DNA of 64,000 bases from Pseudomonadota bacterium (GCA_029780695.1 JAKOYD010000043.1:1-64000); one strand, 5' to 3'; numbered from the stretch's first letter, positions 27,386 through 36,779 are shown. Notes: generated by a model from the letters alone, not told the origin. Made by a program: numbers and translations.

Positions 27386-27419
27386 AAAAAAGCCCGCTGA
27401 TGCAGCGGGCTTTTTTTTG
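27386..27419. terminator. bidirectional terminator
   Basis: AGCCCGCTGATGCAGCGGGCT (27391-27411) has 8-bp arms flanked by an A run on the left and a run of eight T on the right, so it can stop transcription from dctP and from the minus strand. Confidence 0.85.
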
Positions 27420-27539
27420 TGCGCGGGGCTGGCGCATCCGGGGTTGGGCGAGGGTTTTTTAAGCTACTTATATCGTAGCGAAGAACGGCGCCACGCCTGC
27501 GGCGGCAGCCCTTTTGGGTGGTTTTTCACCTGGGCAATA

Positions 27540-29405
27540 TCATTTGCCGCCTTGCTTGAGTGCCTCGTTGAGTGCCTTGGCCGGGTCGTCCTGGCCCCAG
27601 GCGCCGCCCGCGGCAGCCGGCTCGGCGGCGCTGGCGGGCGCTTCAGGCGATGACGCTGGCGCCACAGTGCCGCCAGCGGCCGGCGCTGCACCGCCGTATG
27701 CCGAATCATTGCCCCAGGTGTCGCCGCCCGAGGCGGCGCCCGGCTCGGCCGAGCCACCGGTGAGGCTGTCGCGCATCTGCGCGCCGATCGCATCCATGTC
27801 GACGGCCGTTGCCTTGTCCAGCGCGCCGGTCACCAGGCCCGGGAAGCTGATCAGTGCCGCCACCATCACCAACTGCATCAGCACGAACGGAATCGCGCCC
27901 TTGTAGATCTGCATGGTGGTGACCGGCTCCATCACCTTGCCGGTGACCCGATCGACATAGGCTTTTTCGGGCGCCACCGAGCGCAGGTAGAACAGCGCAA
28001 AGCCAAACGGCGGATGCATGAAAGAGGTCTGCATGTTGACGGCCAGCAGCACGCCGAACCAGATCAGGTCAACGCCCAGCTTTTGCGCCACCGGCGCCAG
28101 CAACGGCACGACGATGAACGACAGCTCGAAGAAGTCGAGGAAGAACGCCAGGAAGAAGATCATGACGTTGACGAAAATCAGAAAACCCACCTGGCCGCCG
28201 GGCAGGTCGGCCAGCAGGTGTTCCACCCACTTGGGGCCGTCGGCCGCCTGAAACACCATGCTGAACACCGTCGCGCCGATCAGGATGAACATCACGAAGG
28301 ACGACAGCTTGGTGGTGGACGCCAGTGCCTGCTTGAGCAGCGCGAGGTTGATGCGCCCCCGCGCGGCGGCCATGATGAGCGCACCCATGGCGCCCATGGC
28401 ACCGCCCTCGGTGGGGGTGGCCACGCCCAGAAAGATGGTGCCCAGCACCAGGAAGATCAGCAGCAGCGGCGGGATCAGCACGAAGGTGACGCGCTCGGCC
28501 AGCCGCGACAGCAGGCCCAGGCGCGTGACGCGGTTGAAGATGGCGATGATCAGCGCCACCGTGACGCCGCCGCACATGGCGACGACGATTTTCTCGTCGG
28601 TCGGCACCGATTCGACCAGCTTGCCTTCCCACCAGGTGTGTACGTCGGCCATGTGGCGCGCCAGGAAAACCGCCACCAGCGTGGACAGCACCACCAGCAC
28701 GATCAGCGATGGGTATCCACCGCTGCCATTGGGCTCGCGATAGGTGCGCGCCTCGGGCGGCAGCGCGGGCACCATCTGGGGCTTGAAGATGGCGAGCGCC
28801 ACGACCCACAGCACGTACAGGCCCGTCAGCATGAAGGCGGGGATGAAGGCGCCCTTGTACATGTCGCCCACGCTGCGACCCAGCTGGTCGGCCATGATGA
28901 TCAGCACCAGCGAGGGCGGAATGATTTGCGCCAGCGTGCCCGAGGCCGCGATCACGCCGCTGGCCAGGCGCCGGTCGTAGCCGTAGCGCAGCATGATGGG
29001 CAGCGAGATCAGGCCCATCGAGATGACGGAAGCCGCCACCACCCCGGTGGTGGCGGCCAGCAGCGCGCCGACGAAGATCACCGCCAGCGCCAGGCCGCCG
29101 CGCATGGGGCCGAACACCTGGCCCACCGAGTCCAGCAAGTCCTCGGCCATGCCGCTGCGCTCCAGGATCAGGCCCATGAAGGTGAAGAAAGGCACCGCCA
29201 GCAGGGTGTCGTTGGCCATGATGCCGATCAGTCGCTGCGGCAGCCAGGCGACGATGCTGGAAGGGAAGATGCCCAGTTCGATGCCCAGAAAGCCGAACGC
29301 CAGCCCGCAGGCACCCAGGCTGAAGGCGACCGGAAAGCCCAGCAGCAGAAAGCAGATCAGCCCCGCGAACATGATGGGGGCGTAGTTGGCGGTGAGAAAT
29401 TCCAT
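27540..29405 (-). CDS. TRAP transporter large permease (DctM) with low-complexity C-terminal tail
   Basis: A 621-residue inner-membrane protein with about 12-14 membrane segments, containing FTFMGLILERSGMAEDLLD and the ATPTEGGAMGAMGALIMA re-entrant type loop of DctM. It catalyses sodium-driven uptake of the ligand delivered by the binding protein. Two features stand out: a hydrophilic insertion near residues 220-280, and a roughly 75-residue Ala/Gly/Pro/Ser-rich tail after the last helix that contains two similar GG(D/A)(T/W)WG.(N/D)D patches. The tail is not part of the standard fold. It lies 20 bp downstream of dctQ. Confidence 0.88.
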   Translation of the reverse strand: MEFLTANYAPIMFAGLICFLLLGFPVAFSLGACGLAFGFLGIELGIFPSSIVAWLPQRLIGIMANDTLLAVPFFTFMGLILERSGMAEDLLDSVGQVFGPMRGGLALAVIFVGALLAATTGVVAASVISMGLISLPIMLRYGYDRRLASGVIAASGTLAQIIPPSLVLIIMADQLGRSVGDMYKGAFIPAFMLTGLYVLWVVALAIFKPQMVPALPPEARTYREPNGSGGYPSLIVLVVLSTLVAVFLARHMADVHTWWEGKLVESVPTDEKIVVAMCGGVTVALIIAIFNRVTRLGLLSRLAERVTFVLIPPLLLIFLVLGTIFLGVATPTEGGAMGAMGALIMAAARGRINLALLKQALASTTKLSSFVMFILIGATVFSMVFQAADGPKWVEHLLADLPGGQVGFLIFVNVMIFFLAFFLDFFELSFIVVPLLAPVAQKLGVDLIWFGVLLAVNMQTSFMHPPFGFALFYLRSVAPEKAYVDRVTGKVMEPVTTMQIYKGAIPFVLMQLVMVAALISFPGLVTGALDKATAVDMDAIGAQMRDSLTGGSAEPGAASGGDTWGNDSAYGGAAPAAGGTVAPASSPEAPASAAEPAAAGGAWGQDDPAKALNEALKQGGK

Positions 29406-29425
29406 GGTGATCGGTCCTCGCCGCG

Positions 29426-30052
29426 TCAGTGCGTGTGATGGCCCGTGCCGCTGGCCGGCACGGACGACTTGAGCTCGGCTTCGCGGCGCAGGGCCTCGGC
29501 CAGTTCTTCCTCGGCCGATTTATCGCCCAGGCGGCCCATTGGATCAGGGCCTTCGCCGCGCAGGTAGGCCATGCGCTTGACGAGTTCGGACAGTCCCTGC
29601 AGCAGCAGCAGCATGAAGCCCAGGGGCAGGGCCAGCCACACGGGCCAGCGGATCAGCCCGCCGGGGTTGCCCGACATTTCGCCCGACTGGAATTTCTCGA
29701 TCACCATGGGTGCGCCCAGATACAGCACGACCAGGCACAGGGGAGTCAGGAAAAACGCGAAGCCAATGATGTCGATCCACACCTGCGTGCGCTTGGACAG
29801 GCGGCTGTTGATGACGTCGATGCGCACGTGCTCGCGGTGCAGCAGGGTGTAGCCGGCGGCCAGCAGGAACGACCAGGCAAACAGATACCACTGCACTTCG
29901 AGGAAGCCGTTGGAGCTGTAGTTGAATGCCTTGCGAACGACGGCGTTGAGCGCGCTGATCAAGGTGGCCGCGAAGATCAGCCAGATCACGTATTTGCCTA
30001 CCTGGGCATTGAGCCAGTCGACGGCTCGTGAAAACTTCAGCAGCGCTTGCAT
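29426..30052 (-). CDS. TRAP transporter small permease (DctQ)
   Basis: A 208-residue membrane protein with four hydrophobic helices (for example YVIWLIFAATLISALNAVV and GFAFFLTPLCLVVLYLGAP) and the REHVRIDVI segment of DctQ proteins. It is required with DctM for TRAP transport. It is the first gene of the dctQM pair. The C-terminus is charged and ends in GTGHHTH. Confidence 0.87.
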   Translation of the reverse strand: MQALLKFSRAVDWLNAQVGKYVIWLIFAATLISALNAVVRKAFNYSSNGFLEVQWYLFAWSFLLAAGYTLLHREHVRIDVINSRLSKRTQVWIDIIGFAFFLTPLCLVVLYLGAPMVIEKFQSGEMSGNPGGLIRWPVWLALPLGFMLLLLQGLSELVKRMAYLRGEGPDPMGRLGDKSAEEELAEALRREAELKSSVPASGTGHHTH

Positions 30053-30192
30053 CGGGGTCTCCGTGTTTTACGCGGCGCGCGGTGGCGCGACAAAAAAAGC
30101 GCTCGGACCATCAGGGCATGCACGCTGCCCGGCGCTGCAAGTGAACGATTGTAATGAGCGGGTGCCTGGCCGAACACCCGGGGTTGCCCGCC

Positions 30193-31317
30193 TTACCGCG
30201 GCGCCTTGGCCCGCTGCCGCCTGGCTTGAGGAAACCGCCACCACGGCAGCACCTGGGTCAGTGACCGCACCTGGCCGCTGTGCGACGGCTGGTAGCCGGG
30301 CAACGCACCCAGCGCCTGCTGCCAGGCGGCGCTGGCCAGCACCGCGCGCAGCGCCGCCACGGGCGGCTCGTCCAGCGCCGATTTCAGGCACACGAAGTGG
30401 TAGTCCTCCGTCAGCAGCGGCACGAAGTCCAGCCCCCGCGCCCGCGCCGCCGCCTCGATGCCCAGGCCCGCGTCGGCCTGGCCCGACGCGATGGCCTGCG
30501 CCACCGCGGCGTGCGAGGGCTCGGTCGTGGCGTGCCCGACGATGCGCGATGCCGCGATGCCGTCCCTTGCCAGCAATTCGTCCAGCAGCAGCCGCGTGCC
30601 GGTGCCGCGCGCGCGGTTGACGAAGCGCGCGTGCGTGCGCGCCAGGTCCGACAGCGACGCGATGCCCAGCGGGTTGCCGGACCGCACCATCAGCCCCTGC
30701 GTGCGCGTGGCAAAGCCGATCAGCTTGTGCTGGCCCGGCTGCAGCAGCGGCTTGTAGGTGCGCTCGGCCAGCGAGCCGACGCCCGCGTCAGGCAGCGTGT
30801 GAAAACCGGCCATGATGCAGCGGCCCTCGTTCAAGGCCGCGATGGCGTCAACGCTGCCCACGAAGCGGATGTCCAGGTGCAGCGTGGCGGTGTCTGGCGC
30901 GGCGCCGACGTGCTCGCGCAAGGTACTCAGCGCATCGTCGTGGCTGGCGTGAAACGTCAGCACGTGCGCCTGCTCGTCGAAGGCGATGGCAAAGCTGCGC
31001 TGCAGCGCGGCGCGCAGCGCCTCGATCTGCGGCGCCAGCCGCGCCTGCGCCTGGCGCTCGGACCACAGCAGCTTGTCACCGAATTCGGACAGGCGCGCGC
31101 GCTGGCCCTTTTCCCAGTGCAGCAGCGGCTGGCCCAGCTCCTGTTCCCAGCGCTTGAGTTCGCCCCACACGTGGCGGTACGAAAGCTGCAGCGCCTTGGC
31201 CGCGCCGGAAATGGAGCCCTGGCTGCGCACCGCCTGCAGCAGGTCCAGCAAGGGGTTGCGGATCAGCGGGCCAGCGCCGTCCGCGTCCAGTGAATACGAC
31301 AGTCCGATCTTGTACAC
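30193..31317 (-). CDS. ModE-type HTH fused to molybdate/tungstate-binding-protein-like domain; probable tungstate-responsive regulator
   Basis: A 374-residue regulator. Residues about 20-90 match the ModE winged helix (LLQAVRSQGSISGAAKALQLSYRHVW split over the helix pair). Residues about 110-345 form a periplasmic-binding-protein-like domain (VGSVDAIAALNEGRCIMAGFH, FVNRARGTGTRLLLDEL, AVAQAIASGQADAGLGIEA) in place of the TOBE domains of ModE. The gene is divergent from tupBCA, and a perfect TATGCA-N6-TGCATA palindrome lies between them at 31382-31401. I infer that the C-terminal domain binds tungstate (or the W/Mo cofactor) and the HTH binds that palindrome. It is not a transporter protein, since it has no signal peptide. 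Direct proof is lacking. Confidence 0.8.
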   Translation of the reverse strand: MYKIGLSYSLDADGAGPLIRNPLLDLLQAVRSQGSISGAAKALQLSYRHVWGELKRWEQELGQPLLHWEKGQRARLSEFGDKLLWSERQAQARLAPQIEALRAALQRSFAIAFDEQAHVLTFHASHDDALSTLREHVGAAPDTATLHLDIRFVGSVDAIAALNEGRCIMAGFHTLPDAGVGSLAERTYKPLLQPGQHKLIGFATRTQGLMVRSGNPLGIASLSDLARTHARFVNRARGTGTRLLLDELLARDGIAASRIVGHATTEPSHAAVAQAIASGQADAGLGIEAAARARGLDFVPLLTEDYHFVCLKSALDEPPVAALRAVLASAAWQQALGALPGYQPSHSGQVRSLTQVLPWWRFPQARRQRAKAPR

Positions 31318-31381
31318 AGGCCAGAGTGTGCCGCATCAAGCCGCGGCGCCGGTCGCCAACGCGGCGCGCTGCAACGCTTGG

Positions 31382-31401
31382 GTATGCAATCAATTGCATA
31401 G
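31382..31401. promoter_or_regulatory. candidate operator TATGCA-N6-TGCATA upstream of tupB
   Basis: The perfect palindrome TATGCA(31383-31388)-ATCAAT-TGCATA(31395-31400) is flanked by G on each side. Its right arm ends 42 bp before the tupB ATG. The same palindrome with the same spacer length and the same distance to the start codon occurs upstream of the aldehyde oxidoreductase operon (40879-40898). Confidence 0.7.
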
Positions 31402-31442
31402 CTCACCATCCCCAATGCAAGGGCCTGGTGGCGCGGTATAGC

Positions 31443-32195
31443 ATGGCGACCACCGTGAACACCTTCGCCGACAGCGCCCGCACCGCGCTGCGCCTCGTTT
31501 CTTCGTTCGACCCCGCGTTGTGGACCATCGTGGCGCGCTCGCTGGCCGTCAGCGCCACTGCTTGCGCCATCGCCTACGGCATCGGGCTGGCCGCGGGCGC
31601 CTGGCTGGGCGTGGCGCGCTTTCGTGGCCGGGGCCTGGTGCTGACGCTGCTCAACACGCTGCTGGCGCTGCCGTCGGTGGTGGTGGGGCTGCTGGTGTAC
31701 CTGCTGCTGTCGCGCAGCGGGCCGCTGGGTTTTCTGGGCTGGATGTTCACCTTCCAGGCCATGGTGGTGGCGCAGGTGGTGCTGGTGGTGCCCGTGGTGA
31801 CGGCCCTCACGCGCCAGACCGTGGAAGACGCCGACGTGCAGCATGGCGAGCAACTGGCCTCGCTGGGCGCGGGCCGCTTCACGCGTGGGCTGCTGCTGGC
31901 CTGGGACGAGCGCTACGCATTGCTGACGGTGCTGATGGCCGCCTTCGGCCGCGCCGTGTCCGAAGTGGGCGCGGTGATGATCGTCGGCGGCAACATCGAC
32001 GGCTTTACCCGCGTGATGACCACCGCCATCGCGCTGGAAACCAGCAAGGGCGACCTGCCGCTGGCGCTGGGGTTGGGCATCGTGCTGCTGGCGGTGGTGC
32101 TGCTGCTCAACGCGCTGATGGCCGTTGTGCGGGGCTGGCGCGAGCGGGTCGACGGCATCACCACGGCGGCCACGCGCGGGCTGGTGGCAACGTGA
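31443..32195 (+). CDS. tupB: tungstate ABC transporter permease
   Basis: A 250-residue inner-membrane permease with five to six helices and the ABC-permease cytoplasmic loop (DADVQHGEQLASLGAGRFTRG, with EAA-like A...LGAG). GRAVSEVGAVMIVGGNI follows, which is typical of the TupB/molybdate-like permeases. It forms the channel for tungstate. The ATG at 31443 is 42 bp after the shared palindrome. The Shine-Dalgarno is weak. The stop overlaps the GTG of tupC (GTGA), implying coupled translation. Confidence 0.88.
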   Translation: MATTVNTFADSARTALRLVSSFDPALWTIVARSLAVSATACAIAYGIGLAAGAWLGVARFRGRGLVLTLLNTLLALPSVVVGLLVYLLLSRSGPLGFLGWMFTFQAMVVAQVVLVVPVVTALTRQTVEDADVQHGEQLASLGAGRFTRGLLLAWDERYALLTVLMAAFGRAVSEVGAVMIVGGNIDGFTRVMTTAIALETSKGDLPLALGLGIVLLAVVLLLNALMAVVRGWRERVDGITTAATRGLVAT

Positions 32196-32998
32196 ACGCG
32201 CCCGACGCGTCGCTGATTCTGCCAGGCGCGGCGCTGCGGGCCGCGGCCCGGCACGCGCAAGCCTCGGCGGTCGACGCGCCGCCTCTGATCGCGCTGCACG
32301 ACGTCGGCATGCGCTTTGGCGCCGTGCAGGCGCTGCAGGGCGTCACGCTGCAGGTGCGCGCCGGCGAAAGCGTTGCGCTGATCGGTGGCAACGGCTGTGG
32401 CAAAAGCACGCTGCTGCGCGTGGTGCACGGGCTGGTGGCGCCCACCGACGGCCAATTGCAGGCGCCGCCGCGCGCGGCGCAGGCCATGCTATTTCAGCGG
32501 CCGTGGATGCTGCGCACCACCGTGGCGCGCAATATCGCCATCGGCCTGTGGTTGCGCGGCGCGCGCTGGACCGACGCCAGCGCGCGCGCCATGCAGGCAC
32601 TGGAGCGCGTGCAACTGGCGCCGCTGGCCGGGCGCGGCGCGCGCGGCCTGTCGGGCGGCCAGCAGCAGCGGCTGGCGCTGGCGCGCGCCTGGGCGCAGCG
32701 GCCGCGCTTGCTGCTGCTTGACGAGCCCACCGCCAGCCTTGACCCGCACGCCAAGCACGAGGTCGAGACGTTGATGCATGAATTCACCCACGCGCCCGCC
32801 GCGGCCGGCCAGCCGCCGCTGACCATGCTGTTCGCCAGCCACAACCTGGGCCAGGTCAAGCGGCTGGCGCGCCGCGTGGTCTACCTGGAGCAAGGCCGCG
32901 TGCTGGCCGATTTGCCGGTCGATGACTTCTTCGACCGCGAGCGGCTGCGCGCTGTTTCACCCCAGGCCGATTTGTTTCTGAAAGGAGAGTTGTTGTGA
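32192..32998 (+). CDS. tupC: tungstate ABC transporter ATP-binding protein
   Basis: A 268-residue ABC ATPase: Walker A GGNGCGKST, signature LSGGQQQRLALARA, Walker B LLLLDEPTASLD and the switch His in FASHNLGQVKRLA. The N-terminus carries about 30 residues before the Walker A domain that are unlike the core. It starts with GTG overlapping the tupB stop and ends overlapping the GTG of tupA. It has no TOBE domain, in contrast with ModC in the same island. Confidence 0.88.
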   Translation: MNAPDASLILPGAALRAAARHAQASAVDAPPLIALHDVGMRFGAVQALQGVTLQVRAGESVALIGGNGCGKSTLLRVVHGLVAPTDGQLQAPPRAAQAMLFQRPWMLRTTVARNIAIGLWLRGARWTDASARAMQALERVQLAPLAGRGARGLSGGQQQRLALARAWAQRPRLLLLDEPTASLDPHAKHEVETLMHEFTHAPAAAGQPPLTMLFASHNLGQVKRLARRVVYLEQGRVLADLPVDDFFDRERLRAVSPQADLFLKGELL

Positions 32999-33822
32999 GC
33001 GTTTTCAAGACTTTCAAGCCGCTGGCGCATGCCAGATATGCGTTTGCAGCTACGCTATTGGTAGCGTCCGTGGCGGCGTCGGCGCAGTCCATCGTCATGG
33101 CCTCGACCACTTCGACCGAGCAGTCGGGCCTGTTTTCGTACCTGCTGCCCGAGTTCAAGAAGGCCAACGGCATCGATATCAAGGTGGTGGCGCTGGGCAC
33201 CGGCCAGGCGCTTGACATGGCGCGGCGCGGCGACGCCGACGTGGTGTTCGTGCACGACCAGAAGGCCGAGGAAAAATTCATCGCCGACGGCTTTGGCGTC
33301 AAGCGCTACCCGGTCATGTACAACGACTTCATCCTGGTCGGGCCGAAGGCCGACCCGGCCGGCGCGCGCGGCAAGGACATCGTTGACGGCCTGAAGAAGC
33401 TGGCCGCTTCCCATGCGCCCTTCGTTTCGCGCGGCGACAAAAGCGGCACGCACGCGGCCGAACTGCGCTTTTGGGAACAGGCGGGCCTGCAGAACGCCAA
33501 GGGCAGCGGTTACAAGGAATGCGGCTGCGGCATGGGCCCGGCGCTGAACATGGCGGCATCCACCGGCGCCTACGTGCTGGCCGACCGCGGCACCTGGCTC
33601 AACTTCAAGAACCGCGCCGACTTGGGCGTCCTGGTCGAAGGCGACAAGCGCCTGTTCAACCAGTACGGCGTGATGGTGGTCAACCCGGCCAAGCACCCGC
33701 AGGTCAAGCAGGCCGAGGCGCAGAAGTTCGTCGACTGGATCACCTCGCCCGCCGGGCAGAACGTCATCGCCAGCTACAAGATTGGCGGCGAGCAGCTGTT
33801 CTTTCCCAATGCCGACAAATGA
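32995..33822 (+). CDS. tupA: tungstate-binding periplasmic protein
   Basis: A 275-residue binding protein with a signal peptide (cleavage probably after ASA near residue 30) and the TupA oxyanion motifs STTSTEQSGL (about 37-46) and SRGDKSGTH (about 142-150), which distinguish it from ModA. It captures tungstate with high affinity for the TupBC transporter. GTG start overlaps the tupC stop; AAAGGAGA at 32981-32988 is a strong ribosome binding site. Part of the signal peptide core (FAATLLVAS) is encoded by a dispersed GCTACGCTATTGGTAGC repeat. Confidence 0.9.
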   Translation: MSVFKTFKPLAHARYAFAATLLVASVAASAQSIVMASTTSTEQSGLFSYLLPEFKKANGIDIKVVALGTGQALDMARRGDADVVFVHDQKAEEKFIADGFGVKRYPVMYNDFILVGPKADPAGARGKDIVDGLKKLAASHAPFVSRGDKSGTHAAELRFWEQAGLQNAKGSGYKECGCGMGPALNMAASTGAYVLADRGTWLNFKNRADLGVLVEGDKRLFNQYGVMVVNPAKHPQVKQAEAQKFVDWITSPAGQNVIASYKIGGEQLFFPNADK

Positions 33823-33844
33823 CGCGGCGCTGCTGCCGGGGCTG

Positions 33845-33868
33845 GCTATGCGCTCCTTGATGCATAGC
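33845..33868. repeat. GCTATGC-N10-GCATAGC hairpin in the tupA/modC convergent gap
   Basis: Perfect 7-bp arms with a 10-nt loop that contains GCTCCTTGAT. The loop matches the reverse complement of the dispersed GCTATTG...AGGAGC repeats in this window, so it is probably a member of that family. It may still act as a terminator stem. Confidence 0.5.
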
Positions 33869-33920
33869 GCGTCACTGGCTCGGCGCAAGCGTTGCGCGGC
33901 ATCGGGCCGCCGCGAACGCC

Positions 33921-35093
33921 TCAGTCCAGCACCGCCACGCCCTTGATCTGCGCGAACACGCGCTGCCCCGGCGCCAGCCGCAGCGCGTCGGCCGACTTGC
34001 GCGTGACGCGCGCCAGCAACGGCGTGTCGCCCGCGTGCAATGCCACCAGCACCTGCGCGGGGCCATCGTCGGCCAGCGCGTCGACGGTGGCCGGCAACAT
34101 GTTGAGGATGCTGGTGTCGCGCGCCGCGCTCAACGTCAGGCTGACGTCGCGCGCCTGCACGCGCAGGCGCACGCGCTGCCCGGGCCGCCGCGCGGGCGCG
34201 CCGGGGGCCGGCACGCACTGAATGGTGCCGCCGGCAAAGCGCACGTGCAGCAGGTGGTAGGCGGCGTCAAAGTGATCGACCACGCCGTCGATCAGCGCGC
34301 CGGCGGCGTCGCCATGCGCTTGGGCGACGTCGAGCCGCGCCAGCAAACCGGCCACCGGGCCTTGCGCCACCGCCTGGCCGCCGTGCAGCAACAGCAGGTG
34401 GTCGGCCAGACGCGCCACTTCGTCCAGCGAATGGGTGACGTACAGCACGGGGATGCGCAGCTCGCGCGCCAGCCGCTCGAACCAGGGCAGCACCTCGGCC
34501 TTGCGCGCGGCGTCCAGCGCGGCCAGCGGCTCGTCCAGCAACAGCAGGCGCGGGCTGGTGGCCAGCGCGCGCGCGATGGCCACCCGCTGGCGTTCGCCGC
34601 CCGACAGTTGCGCCGGTCGGCGGTTCAACAGGTGGCCGATGCCGAGCAGCTCGATGGCCTGCGCCAATGGCACGCGGCGTTGCGCGGCGGGCACGCGCCT
34701 GAGGCCGAAGTCCAGGTTGCCCCGCGCGCTCAGGTGATCGAACAGGCTGGCTTCCTGAAACACCATGCCCAGCGCGCGCTGGTGCGTCGGGCGCCATACG
34801 CCGGCGGCGTCGTCCTGCCACACGTCGCCGGCGACGACCACGCGCCCGGGCGCGGGCCGCGTCAGCCCGGCGACGGCGCGCAGCAGCGTGGTCTTGCCGC
34901 AGCCCGAGGGGCCAAACACGGCGGTGACGCCGCGGCCCGGCAGGCGCAGGTCGACGTCGAGCCTGAAGCCCGCGCCATGGTCCACGCGCGCGCGCAGCGC
35001 CACGGGCAACGATTCCTGGTCATCAAATCGGCCGCCAGCGCTGAGTGGGTCAGCCCGTGCAGCTATCGAATCAGTAGTTTCAGGCGCTGTCAT
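33921..35093 (-). CDS. modC: molybdate ABC transporter ATP-binding protein
   Basis: A 390-residue ABC ATPase with Walker [10 protein letters not shown], signature [15 protein letters not shown], Walker [13 protein letters not shown], and a C-terminal TOBE/Mop domain ([19 protein letters not shown]...[12 protein letters not shown]) that senses molybdate in ModC proteins. It powers ModAB uptake. The start ATG overlaps the modB stop as ATGA. The first 35 or so residues are an extension absent from typical ModC; part of it is encoded by a dispersed GCTATCGAATCAGTAG repeat (35060-35080). Confidence 0.92.
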   Translation of the reverse strand: MTAPETTDSIAARADPLSAGGRFDDQESLPVALRARVDHGAGFRLDVDLRLPGRGVTAVFGPSGCGKTTLLRAVAGLTRPAPGRVVVAGDVWQDDAAGVWRPTHQRALGMVFQEASLFDHLSARGNLDFGLRRVPAAQRRVPLAQAIELLGIGHLLNRRPAQLSGGERQRVAIARALATSPRLLLLDEPLAALDAARKAEVLPWFERLARELRIPVLYVTHSLDEVARLADHLLLLHGGQAVAQGPVAGLLARLDVAQAHGDAAGALIDGVVDHFDAAYHLLHVRFAGGTIQCVPAPGAPARRPGQRVRLRVQARDVSLTLSAARDTSILNMLPATVDALADDGPAQVLVALHAGDTPLLARVTRKSADALRLAPGQRVFAQIKGVAVLD

Positions 35094-35764
35094 GGCCGGC
35101 CCTTGCGCGCCTGCAGCAAATGCAGCGCCAGCAACACGCCAAAGCTGAACACCAGCATGCCGCCGGCCAGCCAGTGCGCCTGCGCGTATTCCAGCGCCTC
35201 GACGTGGTCGTAGATCTGTACCGAAATCACCCGCGTGGCGCCGGGGATGTTGCCGCCGATCATCAGCACCACGCCGAATTCGCCCAGTGTGTGCGCGAAG
35301 CCCATCACCGCCCCGGTCAGGTAGCCGGGCCGCGCCAGCGGCAGCGCAACGTGCCAGAAGGTGTCGAGCGGACTGGCGCGCAGGGTGGCGGCGGCTTCCA
35401 GTGGACGGTCGCCAATGGCTTCGAACGCGTTGACGAGCGGCTGCACCACAAAAGGCAGCGAATAGATGATCGAGCCCAGCAGCAGTCCCCAGAAGGTGAA
35501 CGACAGCAGGCCCCAGCCCAACGCCTGAGTCAACTGCCCCAGCGGCCCATTCGGCCCCAGCGCCACCAGCAGATAGAAGCCCAGCACCGACGGCGGCAAC
35601 ACCAGCGGCAGGGCCACCAGCGCGCGCACCGGCACGCGCCAGCGCGAACGCCCACGCGCCAGCCACCAGGCCAGCGGCGTGCCCCCGATCAGCAGGAGCA
35701 GCGTGGTCGCCAGCGCCAGTTCAACCGAAAGGCGAACGGCGGCAAGGCTGGTGGGGTCGAGCAT
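35090..35764 (-). CDS. modB: molybdate ABC transporter permease
   Basis: A 224-residue inner-membrane permease with five to six helices and the ModB signatures [36 protein letters not shown] (EAA loop) and [18 protein letters not shown]. It pairs with ModC, with which it overlaps by four bases. It lies 195 bp downstream of modA on the same strand. That gap contains GC-rich repeat-like DNA and no gene. Confidence 0.93.
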   Translation of the reverse strand: MLDPTSLAAVRLSVELALATTLLLLIGGTPLAWWLARGRSRWRVPVRALVALPLVLPPSVLGFYLLVALGPNGPLGQLTQALGWGLLSFTFWGLLLGSIIYSLPFVVQPLVNAFEAIGDRPLEAAATLRASPLDTFWHVALPLARPGYLTGAVMGFAHTLGEFGVVLMIGGNIPGATRVISVQIYDHVEALEYAQAHWLAGGMLVFSFGVLLALHLLQARKGRP

Positions 35765-35959
35765 GGTGGGGGACGGTGAAGCACGGGCGCGGGCAAATCT
35801 GGGCGGCAGGCGTTGTTTCAGGGGTGCGCGATGCGGGATTTTCTCCTTCGCCCGCGGGGCAAACGCCGGCAGGGGGGCGGCCCTGTGGGCATGGCACGCG
35901 CGGTCGGCTCCTGCCCCAACCGCGGCCCAGCACGGGAAGGGGAAGGACAGCTTGCGTGT

Positions 35960-36715
35960 TCACTTCAGGCTGTAGCCGTACCCACGGATCAACTCTTTTA
36001 CCTTGGGCGTGCGCAGCAACGCCATCCACGCCGTGGCGGCTGGGTTGGCCTGCGCGCGCTTGAGGATCACGGCGTCCTGGATGATTGGTGCGTGCAGGTG
36101 GGCCGGCACGACCCACCACGAGCCGCCCTTGATCGCACCCGCTTCCTGGATTTGCGCCAGCGCCACAAAGCCCAGTTCGGCGTTGCCGGTGGCGACGAAG
36201 TTGTAGGTCTGGCCGATGCTTTCGCCCGTCACCAGCTTGGGTTGAACGGCGGCGTACACGCCCAGCTTGTTCATCGCCTCCACCGCCGCCGCGCCGTAGG
36301 GAGCCAGCTTGGGGTTGGCAATTGCCAGCTTGTTGAAGGCGCCGCTTCTCAGCACCGCGCCCTGGTTGTCGACCACGCCAGGCCTGGCCGACCACAGCAC
36401 CAGCTGGCCCACGGCGTAGGTGAAGCGCGAGCCGGGCAGGGCGTCGCCTTCCTTCTCCAGCCTGGTCGGCCGTTCGTCGTCGGCGGCCAGCAGCACGTCG
36501 AATGGCGCGCCGTTCTTGATCTGCGTGTAGAACGCCCCGGTGGCGCCGAACGACAGCCTGGCCGTGTGGCCGGTGGTCTTCTCGAAAATAGCGGCCAGCA
36601 CCTTGGCCGGCGCGGTGAAGTTGGCGGCGACGGCGATGTGAACCTCGTCGGCGTGCGCGGCCATAGAGACGAGCCAGGCGGCCAGCGGGGCCAGCAAGCG
36701 TGGGTTCAGACGCAT
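35960..36715 (-). CDS. modA: molybdate-binding periplasmic protein
   Basis: A 251-residue binding protein with a signal peptide cleaved near AHA (residue 22), the ModA N-terminal core VHIAVAANFTAPAKVLAAIFE and GATGAFYTQIKNGAPFDVLLAADDERP oxyanion-binding loops. The ATG at 36715 has a GGAG upstream, and the frame is open to 36745. A ModE-like box is centred 78 bp upstream of the start (36780-36806), so it is likely repressed by ModE when molybdate is plentiful. Confidence 0.93.
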   Translation of the reverse strand: MRLNPRLLAPLAAWLVSMAAHADEVHIAVAANFTAPAKVLAAIFEKTTGHTARLSFGATGAFYTQIKNGAPFDVLLAADDERPTRLEKEGDALPGSRFTYAVGQLVLWSARPGVVDNQGAVLRSGAFNKLAIANPKLAPYGAAAVEAMNKLGVYAAVQPKLVTGESIGQTYNFVATGNAELGFVALAQIQEAGAIKGGSWWVVPAHLHAPIIQDAVILKRAQANPAATAWMALLRTPKVKELIRGYGYSLK

Positions 36716-36779
36716 GGGTAAGACTCCTTGAAAAGATCGTGTCATTCGCGCTTTCAGGGCAATGACGGAAATGGGCTGT

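Noticed and set aside
33845-33868. GCTATGC...GCATAGC palindrome as a third copy of the tup/aor operator
   Set aside because: Half-sites are similar, but the spacing differs (N8 between TATGCG and TGCATA), it lies between convergent 3' ends, and the loop matches the dispersed GCTATT/AGGAGC repeat family.
35765-35959. Small gene between modB and modA
   Set aside because: Only GC-rich repeat-like DNA is seen; open frames here are short and lack a start with a ribosome binding site.
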